From positions 1 to 64,000 of the forward strand of contig DAIDIO010000003.1 in NCBI GenBank assembly GCA_027459325.1: a DNA stretch of 64,000 nucleotides, read 5' to 3'. Made by a program: the position numbers and the translations under genes. Positions 35,254 through 44,991 of this stretch are shown here, in pieces; position 1 is the first letter of the stretch; each line of letters opens with the position of its first letter. This stretch comes from Candidatus Saccharimonadota bacterium. GTDB taxonomy: Bacteria > Patescibacteriota > Saccharimonadia > Saccharimonadales > UBA4665. The notes beneath the pieces are model-generated. The model searched no databases and was not told the origin of the DNA. It saw nothing but the letters and a program-made list of their open reading frames with translations.

Positions 35254-35664
35254 TTATTTAATTAATATCTGCTTAAAGATTTTCCCTAGAACCCAGTCTA
35301 GTCCAGCGATTGCCGTACCGAATACAATGGCAAAAGCTAAAACCGCATAGGTTAACTTACGACTCTGCTTCCAGCCTGGCCAGGTAACAAGTTTTAGTTC
35401 ATTAAAACTGCCTTTAAAGTAAGGTATTAGCAGAATCTTAGCTAGTATCCTGAGAGGTTTTCGCAGCAGTCTGCCAAATTTAGTCTTAGCGAACTTATGA
35501 AAAGGCTTAGAGATAATTGTCTTTATCTTATTAAACAGTTTAGTAAACCAGCTAAATCTATGCTTCTTTGGCTTAATCGTATTAGACTTAGCAGCTTTTT
35601 CTCTAAATGTTTCCGGGCTCTTTACTCGACGGACCCTTGCTTTGCTAGCTGGCTCTTTAGCCAT
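35254..35664 (-). CDS. secE: Preprotein translocase subunit SecE
   Basis: In this 136-residue protein the last 60 residues are the SecE core: an amphipathic helix (FKGSFNELKLVTWPGWKQSRK) and one transmembrane helix (LTYAVLAFAIVFGTAIAGLDWVL). The basic N-terminal extension of about 75 residues is longer than in most bacteria. It precedes nusG, the normal arrangement. Confidence 0.92.
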   Translation of the reverse strand: MAKEPASKARVRRVKSPETFREKAAKSNTIKPKKHRFSWFTKLFNKIKTIISKPFHKFAKTKFGRLLRKPLRILAKILLIPYFKGSFNELKLVTWPGWKQSRKLTYAVLAFAIVFGTAIAGLDWVLGKIFKQILIK

Positions 35665-35702
35665 GTATTGTCATCCTACCCTTGCCTTAATTCCGGCAAA
35701 TT

Positions 35703-35726
35703 AAAAAGCCTACGTGTATTGTAGGC
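35703..35726 (-). terminator. Terminator-like hairpin right after the secE promoter
   Basis: On the minus strand GCCTAC (35721-35726) pairs with GTAGGC (35708-35713), then five T. The predicted start is only about 5 bases upstream, so it may be a promoter-proximal attenuator of secE-nusG. Confidence 0.6.
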
Positions 35727-35737
35727 CAATATTGTCA

Positions 35738-35766
35738 ATTGTATCAGAGGCGAGCCTTGTGGTCAA
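35738..35766 (-). promoter_or_regulatory. Predicted promoter of the secE-nusG-rplK-rplA group
   Basis: On the minus strand TTGACC (35761-35766) and TACAAT (35738-35743) are 17 bases apart. Confidence 0.75.
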
Positions 35767-35793
35767 GGCAACTAGCCTATATAGTAGAGGCCA

Positions 35794-37305
35794 ATGAAGT
35801 GGGCCCTAATAATACTTGCTGCGCTCAGTCTTATTGAGTTATTCATTTGGGTCAAACTGGTATGGAAAGTAAGGAAATTTATTGCTGGCATTTTAATAAT
35901 ATCTCAGTCTGTGACTACCGGACTGCTTTTTGGTTTCTCGTCTAACCTGTGGTCTCTAACGATACTTGTGGCCGGTATATACCGGGTTATTAATCTTTTG
36001 CGTTTACTGGAGGGCCGCTCATCAGCGCAGGTTTTATATAAAGTAACCAGAATATCTAGCCTTAAATTACTTACCATACAGATATGTTTGGGTGTAGCCT
36101 GGTTTTTAGCGCAAAACGCCAAACTTAAGTCGATAACTTATTTATATATTTACAGTATTTTAGGATTACTGGTCTCACTTTCCCTGCTGATATCCCTATT
36201 TAGAAGCTTAAGAAAGACTAGACTTTTAAAACCAGATCAGAACTATGCAAGCAAGGATCTGCCATCAATATCGGTTTTAATTCCTGCCAGAAATGAAACA
36301 ATAGATCTTGAGCAATGCCTATCCGCGCTAGTTGCGTCAGCTTATCCAAAGCTTGAAATCCTTGTTTTAGATGATTGTTCTCAAAATAAACGGACACCGG
36401 AAATAATAAAAAGTTTTGCGCAGGCCGGCGTTAGATTTATAGCCGGTGAGACGCCACCTGGTTCATGGTTGGCTAAAAACTTCGCTTATGAGCAACTAGT
36501 CAGTCAGGCAACTGGAGAAATATTAGTATTTGCCGGCGTCGACACCCGATTTGCACCTTACACACTGACTAAAATGGTTGAAGATATGCTTAAACGTCGA
36601 AAATCTATGATGAGTTATATGCCGACCAATGCAATCCCCTCTAAATTAAATCTAGGCATTTATATATTTCAACCTGCCCGATATGCCTGGGAACTGGCTT
36701 TGCCCCGCCGTTTATTCAATAGGCCGCCGGTTCTAAGTACCTGCTGGCTGATATCTGAGTCAGCGCTTAAGAAATACGGTGGATTTAAAGCGGTAACTCA
36801 TACTGCAATCCCTGAACGGTTTTTTGCCAAGTTGGCAATTAGGGATAATGACGGCTACAGCTTTATTAGGGGTAACTCTGAATTAGGTTTAAGTAGCGAA
36901 AAGGCAGTTGAAGAACAGAAGGCAACCGCAATTCGCACTAGATATCCCGAGGCTCACCGGCATCTTGACATCCTACTGACTTACAGTGCAGTTGAAACAT
37001 TAGGCTTTTTAGTACCATTCCTAGCAGTACTCTACAGTCTGATCCAAAAGAGCTGGTTATGTTTAACTGCTAATATCTTAAGCATAGCGATTCTGTCGTT
37101 CTGCTATTACCAAATTTGCAGACTTACTTATTCCAAAAAACTGCCACTGGCGCTAATACTTTGGCCAGTAGCGGCTATCGCCGATATAGCCATACTAAAT
37201 TATTCAATGTGGCAGTATGAATTTAAAGAGGTTCTTTGGAAGGGGCGCAACGTCTGTCTGCCGGTTATGCACTCTTTAGATCCAGGTCCGGCACAACAAC
37301 GCTAA
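35794..37305 (+). CDS. Membrane-bound glycosyltransferase family 2
   Basis: This 503-residue protein has four N-terminal transmembrane helices, then a GT-A domain starting SISVLIPARNETIDLEQCL, with LEILVLDDCS (donor-binding Asp) and VFAGVDTRF (D-x-D-like). Three or four C-terminal helices follow. The layout resembles processive or polyprenyl-linked GT2 enzymes, though the QxxRW motif of synthases is not seen. Its last 41 bases overlap the 3' end of the histidine kinase on the other strand. Confidence 0.87.
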   Translation: MKWALIILAALSLIELFIWVKLVWKVRKFIAGILIISQSVTTGLLFGFSSNLWSLTILVAGIYRVINLLRLLEGRSSAQVLYKVTRISSLKLLTIQICLGVAWFLAQNAKLKSITYLYIYSILGLLVSLSLLISLFRSLRKTRLLKPDQNYASKDLPSISVLIPARNETIDLEQCLSALVASAYPKLEILVLDDCSQNKRTPEIIKSFAQAGVRFIAGETPPGSWLAKNFAYEQLVSQATGEILVFAGVDTRFAPYTLTKMVEDMLKRRKSMMSYMPTNAIPSKLNLGIYIFQPARYAWELALPRRLFNRPPVLSTCWLISESALKKYGGFKAVTHTAIPERFFAKLAIRDNDGYSFIRGNSELGLSSEKAVEEQKATAIRTRYPEAHRHLDILLTYSAVETLGFLVPFLAVLYSLIQKSWLCLTANILSIAILSFCYYQICRLTYSKKLPLALILWPVAAIADIAILNYSMWQYEFKEVLWKGRNVCLPVMHSLDPGPAQQR

Positions 37306-38377
37306 AGGTTGACCCGACATTAAGCTCACTTTCCAGACCGATTTCAGCATGAATCAGCCTGGCTAACTTCATAGTCACATATAGCCCAAGTCCTGTACCA
37401 TTGGCTTGACGGGTCCGGTAGTCTTCACTGCGGAAGAATTTATCGAAAACTCGTTCCTGATCAGCTTTACTTATCCCGATACCGCTGTCTTTAACCGACA
37501 GTTTTACTCCTTTATCGACTGTTACGGCTTTGATTAAAATTTCGCCTTCTGATGTATATTTAATGGCATTGGTTAGAAAGTTTTGGAGAATTTCTCTTAA
37601 ATAAAGGCGGCTTGATTTAACCTCAGTAACGTTATCGGCTATTTCCATCCTAATAGTCAGTTGCTTGTCATCAATTTGTTTCTTGTAGGCGGTAACTAGA
37701 TCTTGTAGCAAGTCCTTGATGTTAATCTGACTAACGTCTACTTCCAGAACATTTCGTTCGGCCCGAGATAACGTCGATAAGTCATTTATCATGTCGGACA
37801 AAAACAGCACTTGGTCATGGGCGCTTTTTAAAGAAGTCTTTATCACTTCTGGTACCTGCTCTTTACTAGCCAGAAAAATTGCATTACTCAGGTTGCCTTC
37901 GGCAATAGCAATCGGTGTTCGAAGTTCGTGACTAGTAACGCTAATAAATTCATCACGTTCCTCTTCAAGAGATTTTTCGCGGGTTATATCGCGCAGTAAC
38001 AAGACAAAGCCTTTTTGACCTCGAGCTCCGTAGCCTAGCCGCACCGGCGCTATGCTGACATAAAGGTTAATAATACTGTTATCCCAGTAACGAAGCCTTA
38101 GATCGCGATTAGTTTCAGGGATTTTAATATTAAGAATTAAGTCCTTGATGTTGACTTCTTTATTGTTTTTATCCATTGGTTTAAAAACCTCAGTCAGCGG
38201 AGTTTTGAGTTCTAATGTATTAAGATCGAGGATGCTAAGCGCCGCAGCATTAAATCTAACTATTTCAATATCTTCATTTAATGCTATAACGGCATCAGCC
38301 AAGCTGTTAATAAGCGTGGTCAGCTGTTCATGTTCAATATTGATCCGGCTTTTAGCTTTACGTTTCTTAAACGGCAT
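37265..38377 (-). CDS. Soluble PAS-domain sensor histidine kinase
   Basis: This 370-residue kinase has an N-terminal PAS domain (LINSLADAVIALNEDIEIVRFNAAALSIL), the H box with His150 (VTSHELRTPIAIAEG), and HATPase_c N (LQNFLTNAIKYTSEG), G1 (VKDSGIGIS) and G2 (NGTGLGLYV) boxes. No transmembrane segment is seen, so it senses a cytoplasmic signal. No response regulator gene lies in the window. Its start overlaps the end of the upstream metallopeptidase gene by 11 bases. Confidence 0.93.
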   Translation of the reverse strand: MPFKKRKAKSRINIEHEQLTTLINSLADAVIALNEDIEIVRFNAAALSILDLNTLELKTPLTEVFKPMDKNNKEVNIKDLILNIKIPETNRDLRLRYWDNSIINLYVSIAPVRLGYGARGQKGFVLLLRDITREKSLEEERDEFISVTSHELRTPIAIAEGNLSNAIFLASKEQVPEVIKTSLKSAHDQVLFLSDMINDLSTLSRAERNVLEVDVSQINIKDLLQDLVTAYKKQIDDKQLTIRMEIADNVTEVKSSRLYLREILQNFLTNAIKYTSEGEILIKAVTVDKGVKLSVKDSGIGISKADQERVFDKFFRSEDYRTRQANGTGLGLYVTMKLARLIHAEIGLESELNVGSTFSVVVPDLDLKSA

Positions 38378-39092
38378 AATTAGTATTATGCCACATCCCG
38401 CTAACGGTTGTTTTATAGCTTCTTAGTTCTTTGCGTAGTGACTTTGAATCTTTTACTACCAAATCCATAGCTTGCCAAAAATCCGAACCGTGTTTAAAAA
38501 CGACTGTATGAGTAAGTTCGTGCAAAAGCACGTAGTCTATGAGATGCCAAGGCAATTGCATTAGATAGAGGTTAAGTACAATGTTTTTTGATTGATCACA
38601 GCTGCCCCAGCGGCTGGTTAACCGCTTTATTTGGACTGAATTAAAGTTGAACTCATATTCCGCTGCCAGAGCCGCTAATCTCTTAGGCAGCAACGATTCA
38701 GCCTGAACTTTCAGGGCTCTGATTGCGGCAGCTTTAGCTTTTGCTTGAACCAGTTGGTTGTCGTAAGTAGTTTCGATCGGGTGATTAATAATAATCTCGT
38801 TCTGTTTAACCCTGGTGCTTATTTTGCTAACCGGTAATGCTCTAAAACGTATATGATGTGCCTTACCGATGGCCTGATTATCTGTTATGAGATCAAATGC
38901 CGGTTTATTTTTTTCTATCCAATGTAGTCTGGTTTCGGCAAATTCAAGCCCGGCTTTATAGGGAGCCCAAGTTGGAATACTAACCCTAACCTTACCGTTT
39001 GAGTTTATAGATAGTCTTAAGTTTCTGGCAGCCCGGCGTTTATACACCGTTATCTCCGTCCCCGAACCGATCACAAATTGTTTGAAAGCCAT
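38367..39092 (-). CDS. YgjP/SprT-like zinc metallopeptidase (DUF45)
   Basis: This 241-residue protein has RRAARNLRLSINSNGKVRVSIP at its start, LTSRWGSCDQSKNIVLNLYL and the zinc motif HELTH (near residue 195), followed by a distal zinc-ligand-like KHGSDFWQ. It matches the YgjP family often found next to type I restriction genes, though none are here. The biological substrate is unknown. It overlaps the kinase gene. Confidence 0.88.
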   Translation of the reverse strand: MAFKQFVIGSGTEITVYKRRAARNLRLSINSNGKVRVSIPTWAPYKAGLEFAETRLHWIEKNKPAFDLITDNQAIGKAHHIRFRALPVSKISTRVKQNEIIINHPIETTYDNQLVQAKAKAAAIRALKVQAESLLPKRLAALAAEYEFNFNSVQIKRLTSRWGSCDQSKNIVLNLYLMQLPWHLIDYVLLHELTHTVVFKHGSDFWQAMDLVVKDSKSLRKELRSYKTTVSGMWHNTNYAV

Positions 39093-39095
39093 AAT

Positions 39096-39758
39096 TTATT
39101 GGCGAATTGAAATATTTCGCCTTGTCATGTCCACCCGTCCACCTGAACTAGGTATGAGGTTAACCATACCCGGTTTAATAACCTTATCGCTGGCGTCATC
39201 GCCGCTCAGGACACCCATAGTGCGAAGTTTTGAGACTACTGCGCTAAGTTGCATATTAAACAAATGCTTGCCACTTACAACCAAATAGCCTTCTGCCATA
39301 GTAGGATTCTGCATTTGTGCAATAACCGCATCAAAGCTGGTACGATCCCAGCCTGGAGCATATTTATCGTCGGCGCGGCGTCTATCTCTTTTAATATTTC
39401 TATAAAAGGCTGTTTCGACGTCTAATTGGAACCATAAAATTAGTGGTGTGGCGTGATTTCTCCTAGCTACATCTAAGAGCTTGGCCCGCTGACCTTTTCG
39501 GAGCAGGTTCGCATCATATACAACACTGACGCCTGATCCCAGGAATTCTTCGGTCATATAATTCTGTAATTGGGCTACAAGAGCATTCTCCCGTTTGTCA
39601 TACTGAGGGGTTTCAAATAACTCACCACGGATGCGGTCGGCCTGCATATGAGCGGCCTGAACATTCTCGGTAAATTGTCGAGCGAAATATGATTTCCCTG
39701 ATCCCGGATATCCATAAAGTAAAAGCAAAAAAGGCTTTATCGGTTGAATTTTAGCCAT
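39096..39758 (-). CDS. P-loop kinase-like protein (AAA_33 family)
   Basis: This 220-residue protein starts MAKIQPIKPFLLLLYGYPGSGKSYFARQ, with a Walker A GYPGSGKS. Then VVYDANLLRKGQR and LILWFQLDVETAFYRNIKRDRRRADD (an R-rich LID) resemble polynucleotide-kinase or zeta-like ATPases. The phosphorylated substrate is unknown. A frame extension to 39875 crosses the promoter region and the tRNA-Trp end, so the start at 39758 is chosen. Confidence 0.83.
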   Translation of the reverse strand: MAKIQPIKPFLLLLYGYPGSGKSYFARQFTENVQAAHMQADRIRGELFETPQYDKRENALVAQLQNYMTEEFLGSGVSVVYDANLLRKGQRAKLLDVARRNHATPLILWFQLDVETAFYRNIKRDRRRADDKYAPGWDRTSFDAVIAQMQNPTMAEGYLVVSGKHLFNMQLSAVVSKLRTMGVLSGDDASDKVIKPGMVNLIPSSGGRVDMTRRNISIRQ

Positions 39759-39867
39759 AGTCCTATTATGTATAGCAGATTTTGGTAGACATGGGAAGTG
39801 TTTATATCCGTAGAACAAAAGGTGGTGACAATTGGAGCAAGTTGCCGTATTATAACCAACAGCATTT

Positions 39868-39942
39868 AGGGGCATAGTACAACGGCTAGTATAAGGGTCT
39901 CCAAAACCCTAGATCGTGGTTCGATTCCACGTGCCCCTGCCA
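39868..39942 (+). tRNA. tRNA-Trp (anticodon CCA)
   Basis: Acceptor AGGGGCA/TGCCCCT, anticodon stem AGGGT/ACCCT with loop CTCCAAA giving CCA, T arm with GGTTCGATTCC, discriminator G and encoded CCA. Confidence 0.97.
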
Positions 39943-40048
39943 GGTAACTAAAAAGATAGTTGTTAATTTGAGTACAATTAGTGTATAAAAATTAAGATTA
40001 TCTCTTGATCTGTTGCTAAGGTGTGTTAGAATTATTATTGTATTACGC

Positions 40049-40078
40049 TTGTGTTAATTGTAGGAAAACACCTATAAT
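40049..40078 (+). promoter_or_regulatory. Predicted promoter of the polyglucan operon
   Basis: TTGTGT (40049-40054) and TATAAT (40073-40078) are 18 bases apart. GTGTT/AACAC-type inverted sequences in the spacer could bind a regulator. Confidence 0.55.
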
Positions 40079-40122
40079 TAATCTGTAAAACAAATAAAAC
40101 TACAATTTAAAAAAAGAGGGTG

Positions 40123-41337
40123 ATGAAAATCTTGATGCTCGGCTGGGAATTGCCACCATACAACAGCGGTGGCTTAGGTACTGCTTGTTACCAGCTCTGC
40201 AAAGCCCTCTCAAAAAAAGACATCGATATAGAATTTATAGTGCCATATGAGGCGGATCATGGCATTAATTTTATGAAAGTAACAGCCGCCACCCAACAAG
40301 ATGTAGAAACTTTTCTTTTATCCGGAAACGCTTATGATAGCTCCTACTATGAATTATGGGAGAAAGTCAGTAAGAAAAACTTAACCGGGCTAAGCTTGCA
40401 GGACCAGGTACGGATGTATGAAGAAGCTGTGGCCAGTATGGTTGAGGATAAAGAGTATGATGTTGTTCACGCTCACGACTGGCTAACCTTTAAAGCTGCC
40501 CTGCGCCTTAAGGCTGCCAAAAACTGGCCAATTATTCTGCATGTACACTCTGTTGAATCAGATAGAGCAGGTTCCAAGAACGGCAATCCGCTAGTTATGG
40601 AACTAGAATCAATCAGCCTGCATATGGCCGACAGGGTTATCGCCGTCAGTGAACATACAAAACGCTGCATACATGAAGACTACGGCGTCCCACTGGATAA
40701 GATAGAGGTAGTTCATAATAGTATTGATCTGGCCGATATAGAGCCGTTAGACTCTGACAATTCATACAAGTATGTGGACTTCATGAAGAGCCTAGGCTAC
40801 CGGGTTGTCGTTAGTGTCGGCCGCCTAACAGTTCAAAAAGGATTACCTAACCTACTGCAAGCGGCGGCAAAAGTTATAGAACATGCACCGAAGACATTAT
40901 TTGTTATAGTTGGTAGCGGCGAGCAGTATTATGAGTTAATTGAACAAGCAGCGGGCTTAAATATCGGCCCTAATGTATTATTTACCGATTTCCAGCGAGG
41001 TAAAACATGGCGAGACGCCTTTGCCATAGGCGATCTTTTCGTTATGCCGTCGCTTTCAGAGCCGTTTGGCATTACACCTCTTGAGTCAATTTCTTATGGA
41101 ACTCCCGCTCTTATCTCTAAACAGTCCGGTGTTGGTGAAGTACTGAAGAACTGTCTGAAAGTAGACTATTGGGACATCGACGAAATGGCCAATCAGATCG
41201 CTAATGTTATGCAAAGCGACGCTCTCAGGGATACTCTGGAAACAAATGCGCTAGCTGAGCTAGATAATCTATCCTGGAGTAATTCAGGTGATAAGATCAT
41301 GAGTCTTTACCGAGCTCACGCAGGAGCTGCAGTATGA
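40123..41337 (+). CDS. Glycogen-synthase-like glycosyltransferase
   Basis: This 404-residue GT-B enzyme has the synthase-type start MKILMLGWELPPYNSGGLGTACYQL (an analogue of the KxGGL donor loop), DVVHAHDWLTFKAAL, HNSIDLADIEP, VVVSVGRLTVQKGLPNLLQAA and SLSEPFGITPLESISYGTPALI with the E-x7-E pair. It is shorter than GlgA and sits between GT4 and GT5 in appearance. With the two downstream hydrolases it likely builds an alpha-1,4-glucan. The start may be 40123 or 40135. Confidence 0.87.
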   Translation: MKILMLGWELPPYNSGGLGTACYQLCKALSKKDIDIEFIVPYEADHGINFMKVTAATQQDVETFLLSGNAYDSSYYELWEKVSKKNLTGLSLQDQVRMYEEAVASMVEDKEYDVVHAHDWLTFKAALRLKAAKNWPIILHVHSVESDRAGSKNGNPLVMELESISLHMADRVIAVSEHTKRCIHEDYGVPLDKIEVVHNSIDLADIEPLDSDNSYKYVDFMKSLGYRVVVSVGRLTVQKGLPNLLQAAAKVIEHAPKTLFVIVGSGEQYYELIEQAAGLNIGPNVLFTDFQRGKTWRDAFAIGDLFVMPSLSEPFGITPLESISYGTPALISKQSGVGEVLKNCLKVDYWDIDEMANQIANVMQSDALRDTLETNALAELDNLSWSNSGDKIMSLYRAHAGAAV

Positions 41338-42548
41338 GCAATAAAAAAGCCATCGTACTCTACTTGCACGTCCACCAGCCATTCAGGATCCGCCATTATA
41401 CGGTTTTCGATACCGGCACAACGCATGATTATTTTGATGCTAATTACGACCATGACGCATCTAATGAGCGAATACTTAGAAAAGTTGCCGAGAAATCCTA
41501 CATACCAACTAACGCTAAACTACTGGAGCTTCTGCAAGCTTATCCTAATTTTAAGCTTAGTATGAGTATTACCGGTACAGTTATAGAACAGCTGGAAAAG
41601 TGGGCACCGGAAGCTTTAGCGTCCTTCAAAGCGCTGACTGATACTGGTAGAGTCGAGTTAGTCGGTGAAACTTATCATCATAGTTTAGCCTTCTTCTACT
41701 CAAGAGCTGAGTTTGAAATGCAAGTCAATATGCATAAACATAAGATATTTGAACATTTCGGACAAACCCCTAACGTTTTCAGAAATACAGAGCTTGCCTA
41801 CAATAATGATCTGGCTATTTGGGCTGACCAGGCAGGCTACAAAGGTGTACTGGCCGAAGGCTGGGATCCAGTACTGGGTTGGCGCAGCCCTAACTACGTC
41901 TATAAACCGGTTGGCGCCGACAATACCCGGTTACTCATGAAAAACTATAAGCTGTCAGATGACATTGCCTTTAGGTTTGGCGATAGTAATTGGTCTGAGT
42001 ACCCCTTAACTGCTGATAAATTCGCGCATTGGCTCAGTGAAGACCAGGACGCTACTAATTTTAACTTGTTTATGGATTATGAAACCTTCGGTGAACACCA
42101 ATGGCATGAATCCGGTATCTTCAACTTCCTGCACCACTTGCCTGAACAATGGTTAAAAAATGATGGTCACAGCTTTATGACAGTCAGTGAAGTCATTGAT
42201 AATTTTGAAACAGTTGGTGAGATTGATATGCCGGATACGGTAACCTGGGCCGATACCGAGCGCGATCTGTCTGCCTGGCTTGGCAACCCGATGCAGTCAT
42301 CCTCAATCTATGACCTCTATAATCTTGAGAATGATATTTTAGCTACTAACGATCTTGTCTTAATTGAAGATTGGCGAAAACTTCAAACCTCAGATCATTT
42401 CTACTATATGTGCACAAAGTACTTTAACGATGGCGATATACATGCATACTTCAGTCCCTATAAAACACCTTATGAAGCTTATATAAACTTCATGAATGCT
42501 TTCAGGGATATAAAATACCGTTTAGCCAAAAGCAATATTAATATATGA
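41334..42548 (+). CDS. GH57 family glycoside hydrolase (alpha-amylase-like)
   Basis: This 404-residue protein shows GH57 conserved regions: LYLHVHQPFRI (region 1), GRVELVGETYHHSLAFF (region 2), VFRNTELAYNN (region 3, nucleophile Glu), and FMDYETFGEHQW (region 4, acid Asp). GH57 includes alpha-amylases, 4-alpha-glucanotransferases and branching enzymes. This short form fits an amylase or transferase. It overlaps the synthase-like gene by 4 bases, so synthesis and remodelling are coupled. Confidence 0.9.
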   Translation: MSNKKAIVLYLHVHQPFRIRHYTVFDTGTTHDYFDANYDHDASNERILRKVAEKSYIPTNAKLLELLQAYPNFKLSMSITGTVIEQLEKWAPEALASFKALTDTGRVELVGETYHHSLAFFYSRAEFEMQVNMHKHKIFEHFGQTPNVFRNTELAYNNDLAIWADQAGYKGVLAEGWDPVLGWRSPNYVYKPVGADNTRLLMKNYKLSDDIAFRFGDSNWSEYPLTADKFAHWLSEDQDATNFNLFMDYETFGEHQWHESGIFNFLHHLPEQWLKNDGHSFMTVSEVIDNFETVGEIDMPDTVTWADTERDLSAWLGNPMQSSSIYDLYNLENDILATNDLVLIEDWRKLQTSDHFYYMCTKYFNDGDIHAYFSPYKTPYEAYINFMNAFRDIKYRLAKSNINI

Positions 42549-42572
42549 TTAATTTCATAAGGGGGTGGGAAC

Positions 42573-44495
42573 ATGGGAAGACCAGTAGTCTTAAGTAATA
42601 ACCAGCTATTCGTTGGTTTAGACGAAAGTGGCCTCGTCCATGACTTCTATTATCCTTATGTGGGTCTTGAAAACTTAACTAACGCCCGAAGCTCTCAACA
42701 TAAGATTGGCGTATGGGTTGATGGCACATTTAAGTGGACCGATGATGGCTCTTGGGAAATTAAGGTCGACTTCGAGGAAGAGGCTTTAATTAGCCGGATT
42801 ACAATGTCATCCTATGAACTGCATATTGAGCTTACCCTCCAGGATTATGTCGATAAGTTTTCTAATTCTTTGATACGTCATATAACCATAACCAATCAAT
42901 CTGACCACGAGCGCAACATAAGGCTTTTCATGCACCAAGTTTTTCAGATTAGCCGTGCCGGCCGGGCCGATACGGCCATATATGTGCCCGACGGCAACTA
43001 TATCCTCGACTATAAAGGCCGCTATTGTCTGCTGATAGGCGGTAAATTTGACGATGGCGAACTGTTTGATCAGTATGCAGTCGGTAATTACGGAATCGAA
43101 GGTAAAGCAGGCACCTATTTAGACGCTGAAGACGGAGAATTATCCGGTAACGCTGTTGAACATGGCGGTGTAGATAGCGTAATCAGGTTTAATAAATCAA
43201 TTCGGGCAGAATCGGCTGCTTCGCTAGACTATTGGATAGTTGCAGCCAGTAGTCAGATTGACGCCCAGAACATCCATCTTCAGTTTAACGGCATGAACAT
43301 GGAAGAGCACATGAACGAAACAAGAACTGAATGGCACAAATGGATCAATGATACTGGTGTAAACATACCCGATTTTAACAAATCCGAGCTTGAGAAAAGT
43401 CTACTGATAATTAAAGCTCACTGTGATGAACGGGGTTCAGTGCTGGCTAGCGGTGATTCAAGTATCTTTAATTACGGCCGCGACTATTACTGTTATTGCT
43501 GGCCTAGAGATGCTTCCTACGCTCTATGGCCGCTAATCCGGCTTGGTCACTATGACGAAGCCAAGCTGTTCTTTGATTTTGCTAAAGATACTATGCATAA
43601 GGATGGTTATCTAATGCATAAGTACCAGCCTGATAGGGCTATTGGCAGCACCTGGCACCCTCTAATCCATGGCCGCAGCAAGGAACTGGCCATCCAAGAA
43701 GATGAAACTGCTTCCGTTGTCTTTATAATGGGTGAATTTTACGAGGCGACCAAGGACCCTATCTTTGTAGAGAATGTCTATCATTCTTTTGTAGTGCCGG
43801 CAGCTAACTTTATGTGTTCTTTTATTGACGAAGAGACGGGCTTACCGCACGCTAGCTATGATTTATGGGAAGAAAAGTTCCTTACCACTACTTATACTGT
43901 TTGCACGGTTATAGCCGCCCTGGAAGCCGCTGCTAAACTTGCAGCGGCTGCAGATCAACCGGCCGATGCCGTTAAATGGCAAAAGTCTGCGGAAGCAATC
44001 CGTGGAAACCTGGACAAGCTATACAAAAATGGCTATTTCATTAAAGGATTTTTGCTTAAAGAGGACGGCACGATAGACTACGACGAGACGCTGGATATCT
44101 CCAGTCTGTATGGCCCATACATGTATGCTAATTTGGACCTTGATGATCCAAGGCTTAAATCTACCGCTGAAGCAATAGAGCAAAGGATTACAAATGTTAC
44201 TCCAAGTGGAGGGGTTTTAAGGTATGAAAAGGACAACTACTTCCTTTCTAAGCAGCAATACCTCGGCAATCCTTGGATTGTAGCCACCTTATGGCTGGCA
44301 CAGTATTACGCCACAACTAACCAAATCGATAAAGCCAAGCAAATGCTTGATTGGTCACTATCCCGTCAGCTGACCAGCGGCGCGTTAAGCGAGCAGTACG
44401 ACCCGGAAAACGGATCCAATTTAGGGGTAACTCCCTTAGTATGGAGTCATTCTGAAATGGTTAATACTATACTGGATCTAAGTAGACTGGTTTAA
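42573..44495 (+). CDS. GH15 glucoamylase/glucodextranase-like protein
   Basis: This 640-residue protein has an N-terminal beta-sandwich (residues about 1-270) and an (alpha/alpha)6 catalytic barrel ([20 protein letters not shown] substrate loop; acid Glu in YDLWEEKF; base Glu in [11 protein letters not shown]). It would release glucose from polyglucan ends. No signal peptide, so it acts inside the cell on storage glucan. An SD GGGGGTGG precedes the ATG. Its stop is shared as TTAA with rpmG. Confidence 0.92.
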   Translation: MGRPVVLSNNQLFVGLDESGLVHDFYYPYVGLENLTNARSSQHKIGVWVDGTFKWTDDGSWEIKVDFEEEALISRITMSSYELHIELTLQDYVDKFSNSLIRHITITNQSDHERNIRLFMHQVFQISRAGRADTAIYVPDGNYILDYKGRYCLLIGGKFDDGELFDQYAVGNYGIEGKAGTYLDAEDGELSGNAVEHGGVDSVIRFNKSIRAESAASLDYWIVAASSQIDAQNIHLQFNGMNMEEHMNETRTEWHKWINDTGVNIPDFNKSELEKSLLIIKAHCDERGSVLASGDSSIFNYGRDYYCYCWPRDASYALWPLIRLGHYDEAKLFFDFAKDTMHKDGYLMHKYQPDRAIGSTWHPLIHGRSKELAIQEDETASVVFIMGEFYEATKDPIFVENVYHSFVVPAANFMCSFIDEETGLPHASYDLWEEKFLTTTYTVCTVIAALEAAAKLAAAADQPADAVKWQKSAEAIRGNLDKLYKNGYFIKGFLLKEDGTIDYDETLDISSLYGPYMYANLDLDDPRLKSTAEAIEQRITNVTPSGGVLRYEKDNYFLSKQQYLGNPWIVATLWLAQYYATTNQIDKAKQMLDWSLSRQLTSGALSEQYDPENGSNLGVTPLVWSHSEMVNTILDLSRLV

Positions 44496-44692
44496 CGTTT
44501 AGGCGCTTCGTTTCGGCCTAAGTTTTTCTTAGTCTCGGTGAAAACAACATGTCTTCGTAATTTAGGGCTATACTTTCTAAGACTAAGCTTGTCTGGTGTA
44601 TTCATAGTATTCTTGGTAGTGTAATAAATACGTTCTCCGCTTTCTTCAGATATAAGACCAATAATTTTACGCTTGTCGCCACGTTTAGCCAT
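44492..44692 (-). CDS. rpmG: 50S ribosomal protein L33 (zinc-free form)
   Basis: In this 66-residue basic protein the first half ([23 protein letters not shown]) and the end ([16 protein letters not shown]) are L33. The four zinc Cys of the C+ form are missing (SP in KYSPKL, no CxxC). Slightly longer than usual (about 50-55). It converges on the GH15 gene. Confidence 0.92.
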   Translation of the reverse strand: MAKRGDKRKIIGLISEESGERIYYTTKNTMNTPDKLSLRKYSPKLRRHVVFTETKKNLGRNEAPKR

Positions 44693-44765
44693 GTTGTAGT
44701 TTCCTTAAAGTAATTATATTAAGATTTATAGATATATTAACAGATGACGGCGTCTCTGTAAACTA

Positions 44766-44798
44766 AAAGCACCCCCGAGTATATATTGGGGGTGCTTT
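44766..44798 (-). terminator. Strong intrinsic terminator between tRNA-Thr and rpmG
   Basis: An 11-bp perfect stem AAAGCACCCCC/GGGGGTGCTTT (44766-44776, 44788-44798), followed on the minus strand by TTTTAGTTT, ends the tRNA-Thr transcript. Confidence 0.85.
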
Positions 44799-44911
44799 GA
44801 GTGCTCGCTTTATGGAACTCTTCTTCAATTTCCATTCTGCTGGTCAGCACTGTACATTCTTATGCTAATTCTTTGATATTCAACCAACAGTGAAAATATT
44901 AACAGCAAATA

Positions 44912-44987
44912 TGGAGCCACCTGTCGGATTCGAACCGACGACCTTCACTTTACAAAAGTGTTGCTCTAGCCACTGAGCTAAGGTGGC
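44912..44987 (-). tRNA. tRNA-Thr (anticodon TGT)
   Basis: Acceptor GCCACCT/AGGTGGC, D arm GCTCAGTGGCTAGAGC, anticodon loop TTTGTAA giving TGT, T arm GTCGG/CCGAC, discriminator T and encoded CCA. The outer anticodon-stem pair is A-A. Confidence 0.95.
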
Positions 44988-44991
44988 ATTT

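Noticed and set aside
39759-39875. Extended start of the P-loop kinase into the tRNA-Trp region
   Set aside because: The extension overlaps tRNA-Trp on the other strand and looks Cys/His-rich and non-conserved. The ATG at 39758 gives a normal N-terminus.
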